Shown one piece after another: positions 33,169 through 42,401 of a stretch of 64,000 bases of DNA. The notes beneath the pieces were generated by a model. It was not told the DNA's origin and did not search any database. It saw only the letters and a program-made list of their open reading frames with translations. Position 1 is the stretch's first letter. Every line of letters starts with the position of its first letter. Location: positions 124,001 to 188,000 of the forward strand of contig CAVTCJ010000015.1 of the NCBI GenBank assembly GCA_963733145.1. The letters run 5' to 3'. A program made the position numbers and the translations under genes. Origin of the DNA: JAHIKV01 sp963733145. Lineage in GTDB: Bacteria; Planctomycetota; Planctomycetia; Pirellulales; Thermoguttaceae.

Positions 33169-36100
33169 ATGTCCGGCGCTAAACGCACATTTCGACTGTT
33201 GACGCAAATCATTGTCTGGCTTACGGTTACGGCCGTCATGCCGGCCTGGGCCGATGCGCCTGCGCCGCCGTCGGACAAGGCATTGATTGAACAGATCGCC
33301 GCCGGGAAAAAGCAACTCGAAGAAAAGACCGATCTCGACGAGGCCATCAAGGCCAAAATCCGCGAGTTGTACGACAAGGCCGCGGCCGAGATGGAGAAGG
33401 CGAAGGCCGCGGCCGCCCAGGCCGCGACGTTCGAGCAGCGGGCTGGGCATGCCCAGCCAGAGCTCGCGCAGACGAAGGCCGATCTGGCCGCCTTGCCCGC
33501 CAAATCGGACGCCGGCGTCTACGACGACAGGCCGTTACCCGACATCGAAAAAAAGGTCGCACAACTGGAGGCCGACCTGAAGCGCTGGCGGCGGGAACTA
33601 ACCGACGTGGACGCGGAGTTGAAGGGGCGGACCAGCCGGCGTGCCGAAGTACCTAAACGCATTGCCGCAGCGCAGCAGGTATTAACCGATACGAACAACG
33701 AGATGCAGGCGCCCGCGGCTTCCGGCGATAATCCGCAAGTACAAGCCGCCCGGGGATTGATGCTGGCCGCCCGGAAGCGAGCCGCCGAACTAGAGATTCA
33801 ATCGTGCGAGAAGGAGTTGCGGGCCTACGACGCCCGGGCCGAGTTGCTGCCGTTGCTGCGTGACTTGGACGCGCGGCGGGTGGCGCAGGCCGATCAGGAC
33901 TTCAATTATTTACAGGATCTCATCAACCGCCGCCGGCAGATCGAGGCCGAACAACAAGCGCGGAAGGCACGGCAGGAGGCCAATCGGGCGAATCCCGCCG
34001 TGCAAAAGTTGATGGAAGACAATGCCAAGTTGGCCAAGATGCGAGAGGAGTTGGCGCAGGACATCCTCGACGCCACCGGGGAACTGGACAGGGTCACGCA
34101 GCGGCTGGCCGATGTGAGCGAGAAATTCGATAGCGTCAAGGACAAGGCCGACTCAGTCGGATTGGCCTCCGTAATCGGGCCATTGCTGCGGAAGCAGCGG
34201 GCGGCCTTGCCCGACTTGAGCAGCTATCGCCACAACGTTGGACTCCGCGGGCAGGCGATGGGCACCAGTGAACTTGCCCGCCTTGAACTTCGGGAACAAC
34301 GCTTTGCGCTCTCCGATCTCGACCGGCAGGTAAAAGCCACGCTGAAAGCCTTGACTCTGCCCGCCGCGGATGGCAACCGGTCCGAATTGAAGGCGGCCGT
34401 CACCGAGGCCCTGAAATCCAAACGGGATTATCTCGATGGCTTGATAGCGGACCACGAAAAATACTACGATAAACTCGCGAAACTGAAGACCGCCGAGGAG
34501 CAGTTGATCGAGAAGACCGAGCGTTGCAGCCGGTTCATCGACGAACGGGTGCTGTGGATCGCCAGCGCCGATCCGATAGCGCCGAAGGACGCCGCTCCGG
34601 CCGCCGAAGCGTTATGGTGGCTGGCCGGTCCCGCGGCCTGGTCGGACCTTGGCCGCACTTTGGCCACAGACGCCCGGCGCGAGGCGATTCTATGGGCGGT
34701 CGCCGCATTGGTGCTGCTCACGTTGATCTACTGGCGGCGGCGGCTCCGCGGGAAAATCGCCGAGTTGGGCGAGAAGACCGCGCGGGGAAGCTGCTGCCGC
34801 TTCCTGCCGACCGTCGAAGCGGCGGTGCTGACGGTGTTGGTGGCCGCCGCCTGGCCGGGCTTGGTCTGGTGGATCGGCTGGCGGCTCTGGCCCGAGGCTG
34901 AGGCGTCGGATGCGTTGCGTCTGGCGGTCGGGGCCGGACTGACCACCGTGGCCCGCGTCTTCCTGGCCTTGGAACTATTGCGGCACGCCTGTTCGCCCGG
35001 CGGGCTGGCCGAGTCGCATTTCGGCTGGCCGGCCGCCGCGCTGAAAGTCGTCCGGCAGAGCATCTGCCGGCTGTACTTTACCGGCCTGCCGCTGATGTTC
35101 GTGGCCGTGGCCATGACGTGGCAGAACAAAGACGCCTGGGACGCCTCGTTGGGCCGGTTCTGCTGCGCGGCGGCGCTGAGTTGTTTTTCGCTGGCACTGC
35201 ATCGCGTCTTCCGACCGTCCGGCGTGGTGGTGCAGTCGATGATCGCCGCCAACCGCGGCGGCTGGGTCGAGCGGTTCCGCTACGTCTGGTATCCGCTGAT
35301 TACGTTTACTCCGGCGGTGTTGGCCCTGCTGGCGCTGGGCGGCTATCACTACACCGCCCGGCAATTGGCCACGCGATTGATCCTGACTTCTTATGTGTTG
35401 GTGGGGGGGCTGGTCTGCCGCGCGTTGCTGTTGCGATGGATATTGGTGAACAAGCGCAAGCTGGCGATCGAGCAGGCCCGGCAGCGCCGCGCCGCCCAAA
35501 TCGAGTCGGCCGGGGGTGAAGAGAGTTGCGGCGGCGCCGAGCTGCCCGCCTCGGCCGAACCGCAGCGCGATCTGGCCACGATCAACGCCCAGACGAAGCA
35601 TCTGATCGAGTATTCATTGGCCGTGGCCGCGGCGCTGGCCCTGTGGTTCGCCTGGGTCGACGTGCTGCCGGCGCTAAGCATCCTGAACAGCGTGAAACTC
35701 TGGCACACGGAAATTGCCGTGACCGACCTGGGACTGGCGGCGCTGGTGCTGGCCACGACGGTGATCGCGGCGAAAAACTTCCCCGGCCTGTTGGAAATGG
35801 CCGTGCTCCAGCATCTCCCCCTCGACGCCGGGGCGCGCTACGCCGTGGCCACCGTCTGCCGATATTTGATCACCGTCACCGGCACGGTCCTCTGCTTCGG
35901 GACGCTCGGCGTCGGTTGGAAAGATGTCCAATGGCTGATCGCCGCCATGAGCTTGGGATTGGGCTTCGGATTGCAGGAGATTTTCGCCAATTTCGTCTCC
36001 GGCCTGATTATTCTCTTCGAGCGCCCGGTGCGGGTGGGCGACGTCGTCACCATCGACGAGATCAGCGGCGTCGTCTCGCGGATCCGCATCCGCGCCACCA

Positions 36101-36576
36101 CCATTACCGACTGGGACCGCAAGGAGCTGATCATCCCCAACAAGGAGTTCATCACCGGCCGCGTGCTGAATTGGACCCTCTCGAACCAGACGAATCGGGT
36201 GGTCGTCGAGGTGGGCGTGGCTTACGGCACCGACACGGCGCTGGCGACCAAGATTCTGCTGGAGGTCGCCCAGAACCATCCGCTCGTGCTGAAGGATCCG
36301 CCGCCGCACGCGCTGTTCGATTCCTTCGGGGCCAGCGCGTTGAACTTCATCATGCGGTGCTATCTGCCCAACCTGGACAACCGGCTTTCGGTGATCCACG
36401 AGTTGAACGTGGCGGTGGACCGCGAGTTCCGGGCGGCGGGCATCGAGATCGCCTTCCCGCAACAGGACGTTCACATCCGCTCGCTGGAAGTGCCGCTGCC
36501 CCTCGTTTCCGGCCTGGCCGGCGAGCGCCGCGGTTTCGACCGCGCGGAAAACGCGGCGAAAAAGCGGGCCGGGTAA
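33169..36576 (+). CDS. MscK/MscS-family mechanosensitive channel
   Basis: 1135 aa. Signal peptide (IIVWLTVTAVMPAWADAP), a periplasmic coiled-coil domain to about residue 500 (AIKAKIRELYDKAAAEMEKA, QILD-type helices), then about eight to ten membrane helices and a C-terminal MscS core: LGLGFGLQEIFANFVSGLII (pore-lining TM3), LFERPVRVGDVVTIDEISGV, RIRATTITDWDRKELIIPNK, VVVEVGVAYGTDTALATKIL. Gates under membrane tension to release solutes. Size and layout match MscK/YbiO/MscM-type giants. Start ATG 33169 is chosen because the signal peptide begins there. A GGGCTGGGCATGCCCAGCC palindrome is in frame at about 33438-33462. Confidence 0.9.
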   Translation: MSGAKRTFRLLTQIIVWLTVTAVMPAWADAPAPPSDKALIEQIAAGKKQLEEKTDLDEAIKAKIRELYDKAAAEMEKAKAAAAQAATFEQRAGHAQPELAQTKADLAALPAKSDAGVYDDRPLPDIEKKVAQLEADLKRWRRELTDVDAELKGRTSRRAEVPKRIAAAQQVLTDTNNEMQAPAASGDNPQVQAARGLMLAARKRAAELEIQSCEKELRAYDARAELLPLLRDLDARRVAQADQDFNYLQDLINRRRQIEAEQQARKARQEANRANPAVQKLMEDNAKLAKMREELAQDILDATGELDRVTQRLADVSEKFDSVKDKADSVGLASVIGPLLRKQRAALPDLSSYRHNVGLRGQAMGTSELARLELREQRFALSDLDRQVKATLKALTLPAADGNRSELKAAVTEALKSKRDYLDGLIADHEKYYDKLAKLKTAEEQLIEKTERCSRFIDERVLWIASADPIAPKDAAPAAEALWWLAGPAAWSDLGRTLATDARREAILWAVAALVLLTLIYWRRRLRGKIAELGEKTARGSCCRFLPTVEAAVLTVLVAAAWPGLVWWIGWRLWPEAEASDALRLAVGAGLTTVARVFLALELLRHACSPGGLAESHFGWPAAALKVVRQSICRLYFTGLPLMFVAVAMTWQNKDAWDASLGRFCCAAALSCFSLALHRVFRPSGVVVQSMIAANRGGWVERFRYVWYPLITFTPAVLALLALGGYHYTARQLATRLILTSYVLVGGLVCRALLLRWILVNKRKLAIEQARQRRAAQIESAGGEESCGGAELPASAEPQRDLATINAQTKHLIEYSLAVAAALALWFAWVDVLPALSILNSVKLWHTEIAVTDLGLAALVLATTVIAAKNFPGLLEMAVLQHLPLDAGARYAVATVCRYLITVTGTVLCFGTLGVGWKDVQWLIAAMSLGLGFGLQEIFANFVSGLIILFERPVRVGDVVTIDEISGVVSRIRIRATTITDWDRKELIIPNKEFITGRVLNWTLSNQTNRVVVEVGVAYGTDTALATKILLEVAQNHPLVLKDPPPHALFDSFGASALNFIMRCYLPNLDNRLSVIHELNVAVDREFRAAGIEIAFPQQDVHIRSLEVPLPLVSGLAGERRGFDRAENAAKKRAG

Positions 36577-36594
36577 TAAGCTGGATTGCTTACG

Positions 36595-36719
36595 GTCCCC
36601 TCTCCCTGTGGGAGAGGGTTAGGGTGAGGGCAGTGATGTGCCCGAGACGGCAATAGTAATAGACACAATGCGATCGGCCCTCACCCCCGGCCCCTCTCCC
36701 AAAGGGAGAGGGGAGTTTT
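36595..36719. repeat. Paired CCCTCTCCCTTTGGGAGAGG hairpins between convergent genes
   Basis: Two opposed copies flank about 45 bp of plain sequence between the 3' ends of the channel gene and higA; the arrangement could terminate transcription from both sides. Confidence 0.8.
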
Positions 36720-36732
36720 TCAAAATACAACC

Positions 36733-37038
36733 TCAGCGATTCCCGGCGTAAACCTTGACCTCATTTGCGATACTTTCGCCCAATTCGTCCTCCTCGACGT
36801 CCAAATCGTACTGGGACTGGAGCCCGATCCAAAATTCGGGAGAGGTGTTGAAGTAGCGGGCCAGCCGGAGAGCCGTATTGGCCGTGACGCTTCGCCGGCC
36901 TGCGACAATCTCGTTGATCCGCCGCGAATCGACGCCGATATCGAGCGCCAGCCGATGCTGGCTCAGCTCCAAAGGAATGAGAAACTCCTGCTGGAGGACT
37001 TCGCCGGGATGGACCGGATTCAGCTTGTTTTCCGACAT
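36733..37038 (-). CDS. higA: HigA-type antitoxin (XRE helix-turn-helix)
   Basis: 101 aa. NPVHPGEVLQQEFLIPLELS, HRLALDIGVDSRRINEIVAG and RRSVTANTALRLARYFNTSP form the XRE domain of HigA/VapI antitoxins; the C-terminus is acidic (DLDVEEDELGESIANEVKVY). It neutralises HigB and represses the operon promoter. Start ATG 37038, 13 bp after the toxin stop; the toxin-first order is typical of higBA. Confidence 0.92.
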   Translation of the reverse strand: MSENKLNPVHPGEVLQQEFLIPLELSQHRLALDIGVDSRRINEIVAGRRSVTANTALRLARYFNTSPEFWIGLQSQYDLDVEEDELGESIANEVKVYAGNR

Positions 37039-37051
37039 GCGATTTGGACTC

Positions 37052-37333
37052 CTAATGATAGTCCGCGATTTCCACTTCAAAGGCGTCCCCTTCGTGCCAA
37101 CGAAAACATACACGCCACTGGTCGTTTATGCGAATGGAGTATTGTCCCGTTCGATCGCCCTTTAGCTTTTCCAACCGGTTTCCGGGAGGGGATCGCAGGT
37201 CCGGCAGACCATGCGCATTGTTGAGCATTCGCAGTTTCCGCAGGGCTATTGGTTGAATTGCCCGCGGAAGCTGTTTGGAATAAAGGCGGCGATACACCTT
37301 CTCGGTTTCGTTATCCTTGAAGGACTTGATCAC
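37052..37333 (-). CDS. higB: HigB-type toxin (RelE/ParE superfamily)
   Basis: 93 aa. MIKSFKDNETEKVYRRLYSK at the start and SIRINDQWRVCFRWHEGDAF near the end are the HigB ribosome-dependent mRNA interferase signatures. Start is GTG 37333; there is no upstream room for a leader because the promoter -10 box lies only 7 bases away, so the transcript is probably leaderless. Confidence 0.92.
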   Translation of the reverse strand: MIKSFKDNETEKVYRRLYSKQLPRAIQPIALRKLRMLNNAHGLPDLRSPPGNRLEKLKGDRTGQYSIRINDQWRVCFRWHEGDAFEVEIADYH

Positions 37334-37339
37334 AACCTA

Positions 37340-37368
37340 ATTATATGGCGCGTTACGCCGGGCGTCAA
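37340..37368 (-). promoter_or_regulatory. Sigma-70-type promoter of higBA
   Basis: On the - strand TTGACG, 17 bases, TATAAT: one mismatch to the consensus, with ideal spacing. -35 at 37363-37368, -10 at 37340-37345. The expected transcription start (about 37333) coincides with the higB GTG codon. Confidence 0.8.
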
Positions 37369-37511
37369 GCGCTCAATGGCGATAAACTTTACGCAGTAAC
37401 AAGGGTGTCTTACGCAGGTTCCGATTCCCGCGGATCACGCCGCGTGGACACGGCGGCTAAACGCGGTCCGCCGCTTGCGGATTGGCGTTTGCCCGGCTAA
37501 AATCGGCCTCC

Positions 37512-40115
37512 ATGTCGAACCTTACGATCCAGCGCGTATGCACCGCCCGGCAAAAGAAGCAATTTCTCCAATTCCCCTGGACCCTGTACCGCGGCGATCC
37601 CCATTGGATTCCGCCCCTGCGCGGGAATCAGAAGGAGCTGGTCGGCTATAAACCGCACCCCTTTTACGCCCGGAACGCGGTGCAGACCTTTCTGGCCTAT
37701 CGCGGCGACGAGGTTCGCGGCCGAATCGCGGCGATCCTGAACGAGGGGCACATCAATCAGTACGACGACCCCCGCGGCTTCTTCGGCTTTTTCGACTGCT
37801 ACGACGACCAGGAGGCGGCCGACGGACTGTTCGACGCCGTCCGCCGCTGGTTCGCCGATCAAGGCATATATCGGCTTCGCGGGCCGACCAATCCCTCGCA
37901 GAACTACGAGTTGGGGTTGCTGATCGAAGGCTTCGACTCGACGCCGACGTTCATGATGACCTACAACCCGCCTTACTACGGGCGACTGGTCGAAAACTTC
38001 GGCTTTCGCAAGACCCAGGACCTGTACGCCTTCTGGGGCGAGATCGACATGTTGCCCAAGATCCAGGCGAAGCTGGGGCCCATCGCCGAGCAGATCATGG
38101 AGCGGTTCGACGTCAAGCTCCGCACGCTGGACACTTCCCACTTCAGGCAAGACGTGGAGATGTTTCTGTCGATCTACAACCGCTCGCTGGTCAACACGTG
38201 GGGATTCGTGCCGATGTCGGCCGACGAGATCGAGCACATGGCCCAGGGACTGCGGCAGATTATCATTCCCGAAATGGCCATCGCGGCGGAGATCGACGGC
38301 CGCGTAGTCGGCGCCTCCTTTGGATTGCCCGACTACAACCCGCGGATCAAGGAGATCGACGGCCGTCTGTTCCCCTTCGGCTTCATCCATCTGCTTCGCA
38401 ACCGCCGGGCGATCAAACGCATCCGCCTGATCAGCACCAACGTTCTGCCCGAGTATCAGCGGATGGGGGTGGGCATGGTTCTGCTCCACGGTCTGGTGCC
38501 CAAGGCCCTGGAGTGGGGCATCCAAGAGGCCGAGTTCTCCTGGGTCCTGGAATCGAACTCCCTCTCCTTCGGCAGTCTGAAAAAGGGGGGCGCGAAAATC
38601 GCCAAAACCTATCGGCTCTACGATTGGGAAGGGAGAGAGGAGAGGGGAGAGGGGAGAGGGGAGAGCGGAGAGGGGAGAGGGGCGGGTGAAACCAATCTCC
38701 CCTCTCCCTCTGGGAGAGGGGCCGGGGGTGAGGGCAGCAGCAGGCAGGATCGATCCGCCCTCACCCTAACCCTCTCCCAAAGGGAGAGGGGACCTGAAAA
38801 TTCCACTCATCCTTCGTCCCTCATCCCTCATCCTTCGTCCCTCATCCCTTATCCTTCGTCCCTCATCCCTCATCCTTCGTCCCTCATCCCTCATCCTTCG
38901 TCCCTCATCCCTCATCCTTCGTCCCTCATCCCTCATCCTTCGTCCCTCATCCCTCATCCTTCGTCCCTCATCCCTCATCCTTCGTCCCCCGCCCCCCTCG
39001 AAATCCGCGCGGTCCGCGGCCGGGGCGACCTGGACCGCTTCGTCAAATTGCCGTGGCGGGTCTACACCGACGATCCGCACTGGGTCCCGCCCCTCAAGTT
39101 CGAGGTCAAGGAGTTTCTCGACCGCCGCAAGCACCCCTTCTATAAACACGGCGAGGCGGTGCAGTTCATCGCGCTCCGCGGCGGGGAATGCGTGGGCCGG
39201 GTGCTGGTCAGCGACGACTCGAACTACAACCGGCAGCACTCCAGCAACGCGGGCTGCTTCGGCATGTTCGAGTGCCTCAACGACCGGACGGCCGCTCACG
39301 CCCTGCTGGACGCGGCCGCCGGCTGGCTCGCCGCCCGCGGGCGAACCGTCATGCTCGGCCCGATCGACTACTCGGTGAACTACCCGTGCGGCTTGCTGAT
39401 CGACGGTTTCGACACTCCGCCGCGGATCATGATGAACCACAACCGGCCGTATTACGCCGAGTTGCTCGAATCGTGGGGGCTGCGGAAGGCCAAGGACCTC
39501 TTCGCCTGGTGGTTCCTCGATCCGCACGATCTGGCCGCGCGGTGGCGGCAGCGCGCGGAAAAAATCGCCCGCCGCAGCGGCGTGGTGATTCGCCCCTTCC
39601 GCCTCGACGATTTTGCGGCCGAAGTGACCCGTTGCCAGGAAATCTACAATGCCGCGATGGGCGACCTGTGGGGATTCGTCAAACTCACCGAGGACGAGTT
39701 CCACTATCTCGCCGAACGGCTGAAGCAGATGGCGGTTGCGGATCAGGTGTTGATTGCCGAGATCGACGGCCGGGCGGTCGGATTTTCCATCACCCTGCCC
39801 GACCTCAACGAGGCGACCGGGCCGCTGGACGGCCGGTTGTTGCCGCTGGGATGGCTGCGGTTTATGCTCCGTAAGCGACGGATCAAAACGGCGCGGATGG
39901 TCGTGCTCGACGTGTTGAAGGAATATCGCCGCCGCGGCGTGGCTGAAATGCTGATCCTGCGGACGCTGGACTACGGCAAAAACGTCCTGGGCTACACCGG
40001 CGCCGAGCTGAGTTGGACCTTCGAGGACAACGATCTGGTGAACCGCCCGATCCAGGCCGTCGGGGCGCGAAAGTACAAGACCTACCGGATTTACGAGAAA
40101 GAAATCGGCGGGTAA
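37512..40115 (+). CDS. Double GNAT-type N-acyltransferase, two paralogous halves joined by repeats
   Basis: 867 aa. Two homologous halves: residues about 1-375 and about 497-867. Each starts with the same pattern (FPWTLYRGDPHWIPPLRGNQ versus LPWRVYTDDPHWVPPLKFEV), has a GPTNPSQNYELGLLI or GPIDYSVNYPCGLLI motif, and ends with acetyl-CoA-site-like NVLPEYQRMGVGMVLLHGL or DVLKEYRRRGVAEMLILRTL and KTYRLYDW or KTYRIYEKE. The linker (38620-38996) is entirely repeat DNA: purine-rich GGGAGAGG tracts, two hairpins and nine 21-bp tandem units. Start ATG 37512. Substrate unknown. I infer that two tandem genes were joined when the spacer between them stayed open in frame. Confidence 0.8.
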   Translation: MSNLTIQRVCTARQKKQFLQFPWTLYRGDPHWIPPLRGNQKELVGYKPHPFYARNAVQTFLAYRGDEVRGRIAAILNEGHINQYDDPRGFFGFFDCYDDQEAADGLFDAVRRWFADQGIYRLRGPTNPSQNYELGLLIEGFDSTPTFMMTYNPPYYGRLVENFGFRKTQDLYAFWGEIDMLPKIQAKLGPIAEQIMERFDVKLRTLDTSHFRQDVEMFLSIYNRSLVNTWGFVPMSADEIEHMAQGLRQIIIPEMAIAAEIDGRVVGASFGLPDYNPRIKEIDGRLFPFGFIHLLRNRRAIKRIRLISTNVLPEYQRMGVGMVLLHGLVPKALEWGIQEAEFSWVLESNSLSFGSLKKGGAKIAKTYRLYDWEGREERGEGRGESGEGRGAGETNLPSPSGRGAGGEGSSRQDRSALTLTLSQRERGPENSTHPSSLIPHPSSLIPYPSSLIPHPSSLIPHPSSLIPHPSSLIPHPSSLIPHPSSLIPHPSSPAPLEIRAVRGRGDLDRFVKLPWRVYTDDPHWVPPLKFEVKEFLDRRKHPFYKHGEAVQFIALRGGECVGRVLVSDDSNYNRQHSSNAGCFGMFECLNDRTAAHALLDAAAGWLAARGRTVMLGPIDYSVNYPCGLLIDGFDTPPRIMMNHNRPYYAELLESWGLRKAKDLFAWWFLDPHDLAARWRQRAEKIARRSGVVIRPFRLDDFAAEVTRCQEIYNAAMGDLWGFVKLTEDEFHYLAERLKQMAVADQVLIAEIDGRAVGFSITLPDLNEATGPLDGRLLPLGWLRFMLRKRRIKTARMVVLDVLKEYRRRGVAEMLILRTLDYGKNVLGYTGAELSWTFEDNDLVNRPIQAVGARKYKTYRIYEKEIGG
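38808..38996 (+). repeat. Nine 21-bp tandem repeats encoding HPSSLIP
   Basis: Nine units of 21 bp in frame; each begins CATCCTTCGTCCC and encodes HPSSLIP. The third has Tyr for His and the last ends PAP. Near identity between units points to recent expansion and a length-variable locus. Confidence 0.92.
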
Positions 40116-40216
40116 GCGGTTGTCCAAAACAACTTGTGGTGCAGGCGTCCCGCCTGCTCTGTGCAGCCGAGACGGCCGCACCACAAAACACGAAGTTGTT
40201 TTTGGACGACAACTAA
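40115..40216. repeat. About 100-bp palindromic element, copy 1 (GTGGTGCAGGCGTCCCGCCT family)
   Basis: Begins at the TAA stop of the GNAT fusion and ends in CTAA. Outer arms GTTGTCCAAAACAACTT and AAGTTGTTTTTGGACGAC, inner arms TTGTGGTGCAGGCG. Copy 2 at 58121-58224 is nearly identical over its whole length and also begins at a TAA stop codon. Confidence 0.88.
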
Positions 40217-40237
40217 TCGCAGTCGGCGCAAGAGCGC

Positions 40238-40624
40238 TCAGATCGACCCCAGAAAACCGCCGATCACCGCCAGGATGGGCTTGAGCCTCTTGTTGACCGG
40301 ATCGGCCTCGACGCCGAAATTCTCCAGCGCCGTGGCCCCGATCAACAGCAACGATCCCTGCGGAGCGAAAACGACCGGACAGGGGATGCTCCCCTCCAAG
40401 CCCTCGATCTGAAAATCGCAGAATCCGAAGAGCCGCTTTTCCTGTCGCCCATCGGCAAGGATTAGAGTGCGCGTGCTGGAAGGCTCCACGGCGATGCGTT
40501 CGAGACGATCCTCGGGCACGAAGGAATACAGAGCGCCGGTGTCGATCCAGAACTCCTCCTCAAAACTCAACTCCGGCTTCTTGCTGTTTGAGACCTTGAC
40601 CCTTTTCTTGAACATTCCCATCAT
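40238..40624 (-). CDS. Retropepsin-like aspartic protease
   Basis: 128 aa. FWIDTGALYSFVPEDRLERI contains the DTG-A catalytic triad of single-domain aspartyl proteases, followed by flap-like RTLILADGRQEKRLFGF and a second hydrophobic-hydrophobic-G element (LLLIGATALENFGVEADP). These proteins act as homodimers. No signal peptide, so it is probably cytoplasmic; target unknown. Confidence 0.82.
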   Translation of the reverse strand: MMGMFKKRVKVSNSKKPELSFEEEFWIDTGALYSFVPEDRLERIAVEPSSTRTLILADGRQEKRLFGFCDFQIEGLEGSIPCPVVFAPQGSLLLIGATALENFGVEADPVNKRLKPILAVIGGFLGSI

Positions 40625-40761
40625 AGTCCCCCCAGTGGGTCAAATGTATTAGAACGGATCGAGATTCAGGTGAAATAGGCTCCACTTCAAGTTTACCGGT
40701 AGCGGGGGCAATGGTCAATTGTGCGCTTCTCGGGGGTACGGCAAGTTTTCTTGGCGTTGGT

Positions 40762-40827
40762 GTCATTCTGAGCGCAGCGAAGAATCTCCGTGGCATTGCG
40801 GAGATTCTTCGCTGCGCTCAGAATGAC
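40762..40827. repeat. TCATTCTGAGCGCAGCGAA inverted repeat
   Basis: Near-perfect arms of about 28 bp around a short centre (GTGGCAT). It lies 48 bp downstream of the corrected stop of the glycosyltransferase gene. Confidence 0.88.
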
Positions 40828-40874
40828 AGAGTTCCCAGGATTTTTTGCCCTGCCTCTTTTCGACCGGAGCGGCT

Positions 40875-42147
40875 TCACCCCGCCTGGCGGTAGAGCAGCA
40901 CCTTTTCCACCGGCCGTTGGACCAGGCGATCGCCGCGGACGATCTGCTGCACTTCTCCGCCGGGGAGGACGCGATAGCGGATGCCCCGCCAGTTGATCCA
41001 GCGTCCGAACGATGGCGCTGGCGACGCCCAGCCAATGGGCCAGCTCGACCAGCGGATTGGCCCACACGTCGAACCGCCGGATCCGTCGCGAGGCCCGTTC
41101 CCAGTGCGGAAAATAGGTCCTTACGAGGCTCTGCCGCAGCGCCCCGCGGTAGACCGTCACCAGATAGAGCGCCGCGGAGACGCCCAGCGGAATCCACGGC
41201 GATGGCGAGCCGGTCAACAGACTCAGCCCCAGCACGCCCAAGTTGCCGATCCAGATCAGGTTCGTCAGCGTGGCCGACGCCAGCGAGAAGAACCACCAGT
41301 GGAACGTGTAGAGCCGGGCGATCAGATATTGGCGGCGGAGAAAGGCCAGCGACGAGCCCAGCGTTTCGTCCAGCGGCGAGGCCACCACGCAGGCCGGCTC
41401 GAAGCGGACCGGCAACTTGTAACGCTGCATCAGCCGGCTGGCGACCAAGTCGTCGCTGAGCGTTCCCTTCCAGGCGTCGCGGAGGCCGATGGAGTCGAAC
41501 ACCTCGCGGCGGAGGGCCCAGGAGCCGCCCCAGATCAGATAGTGGCTGCTGCGGGTCAGCAGTGAGATTACGTCGCAGTTCATGCTGTAGACCAGGGCGT
41601 TGGCCGCGCTCGCCCGTTCCGGCGTGTACCAGCGATAGCCGGTGACCGCGCCCCAGCCGGGCTCGTTCAACCGGGAAACCATCATCCGCAGCCACTCGGG
41701 CCGGGGCCGGGCGTCGGAATCGACGAACGCCAGATATTGCACCCGCCGCGAAAGATGCTCCGTGGCCACGCGGAGGTTGTGTACTTTCTGACCGCTGTCG
41801 GAGGCCTTGCCGGCAATTACCACCCGCGTAGCAACCCACGGATGAGCGGCCATCGCCCGGCGTATGGCCGGATAGGCCGGGTCGTCGGCGCTTTCCACGA
41901 TGAATGTGACCTCGAAATTGTCGTAGTCTTGTTCGAGCAGCGCGCGGAGGTTCGTCTCCAGTTCGATATCGAGTCCCTTGCACGGCGCGAACAGGGCCAC
42001 GCGGCCGGTCGGCTGGTGCCGCTCGATGTCGCGGATGCAACTCCGCACGTAGCGGCGATGTTCCCAGGTCAATAGCGCCAGCAATAGCGACCAGACGATC
42101 ACCAGCCCGGCGAGGATCAGATAGACCGTAAGCCAATTCGCATCCAT
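40875..42147 (-). CDS. Family 2 glycosyltransferase, ceramide-glucosyltransferase-like (one frameshift near 41000)
   Basis: About 424 aa after correction. N-terminal helix (LTVYLILAGLVIVWSLLLAL), then GT2 motifs: VALFAPCKGLDIELETNLRA, VTFIVESADDPAY, YLAFVDSDARPRPEWLRMMV (DxD), GTLSDDLVASRLMQRYKLPV, and RRQYLIARLYTFHWW in place of (Q/R)xxRW, followed by three C-terminal helices. Closest in type to HpnI/ceramide glucosyltransferases, which transfer sugars to membrane lipids. An extra base near 40999 shifts the frame; the corrected tail WRGIRYRVLPGGEVQQIV ends at 40875. Uncorrected, the frame runs on through an unrelated palindrome to 40693. Confidence 0.85.
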
Positions 42148-42401
42148 GCGAGCTCCGAGGTTCGGAGGCGGTTGTTTTTCGGGGGGCTGTCCCCGTGGAG
42201 CGATGAGAATACCTCTTGCTCGAAGACGGGTCAATATCAGGGATAGCGGGGCTGTGAAGATAGGTGGGATGGCCGATGTGCGTTGTTGTGGATGGGCGAT
42301 GCTCGCCCTCAATGAAGGGTCTATCGTCGATGTTTATGCAGGGAAGTGCAAACCAATAACTGAGCTTGACCCCCGTCGGCCCACCTCCCACAATTCACCC
42401 C

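Noticed and set aside
36590..36720. Classical intrinsic terminators at the CCCTCTCCCTTTGGGAGAGG hairpins
   Set aside because: Several copies lack a U-tract and others lie inside genes or upstream of start codons, so the family is treated as dispersed repeats, not as terminators.
38808..38996. Possible CRISPR array or minisatellite of 21-bp units
   Set aside because: Units are directly adjacent without spacers and stay in frame; it is a coding tandem repeat. The same holds for the 30-bp units in uvrA.
40693..40874. C-terminal extension of the glycosyltransferase through VILSAAKNL-like sequence
   Set aside because: That peptide is the translation of a dispersed palindrome; restoring the frame near 40999 gives a natural C-terminus at 40875.
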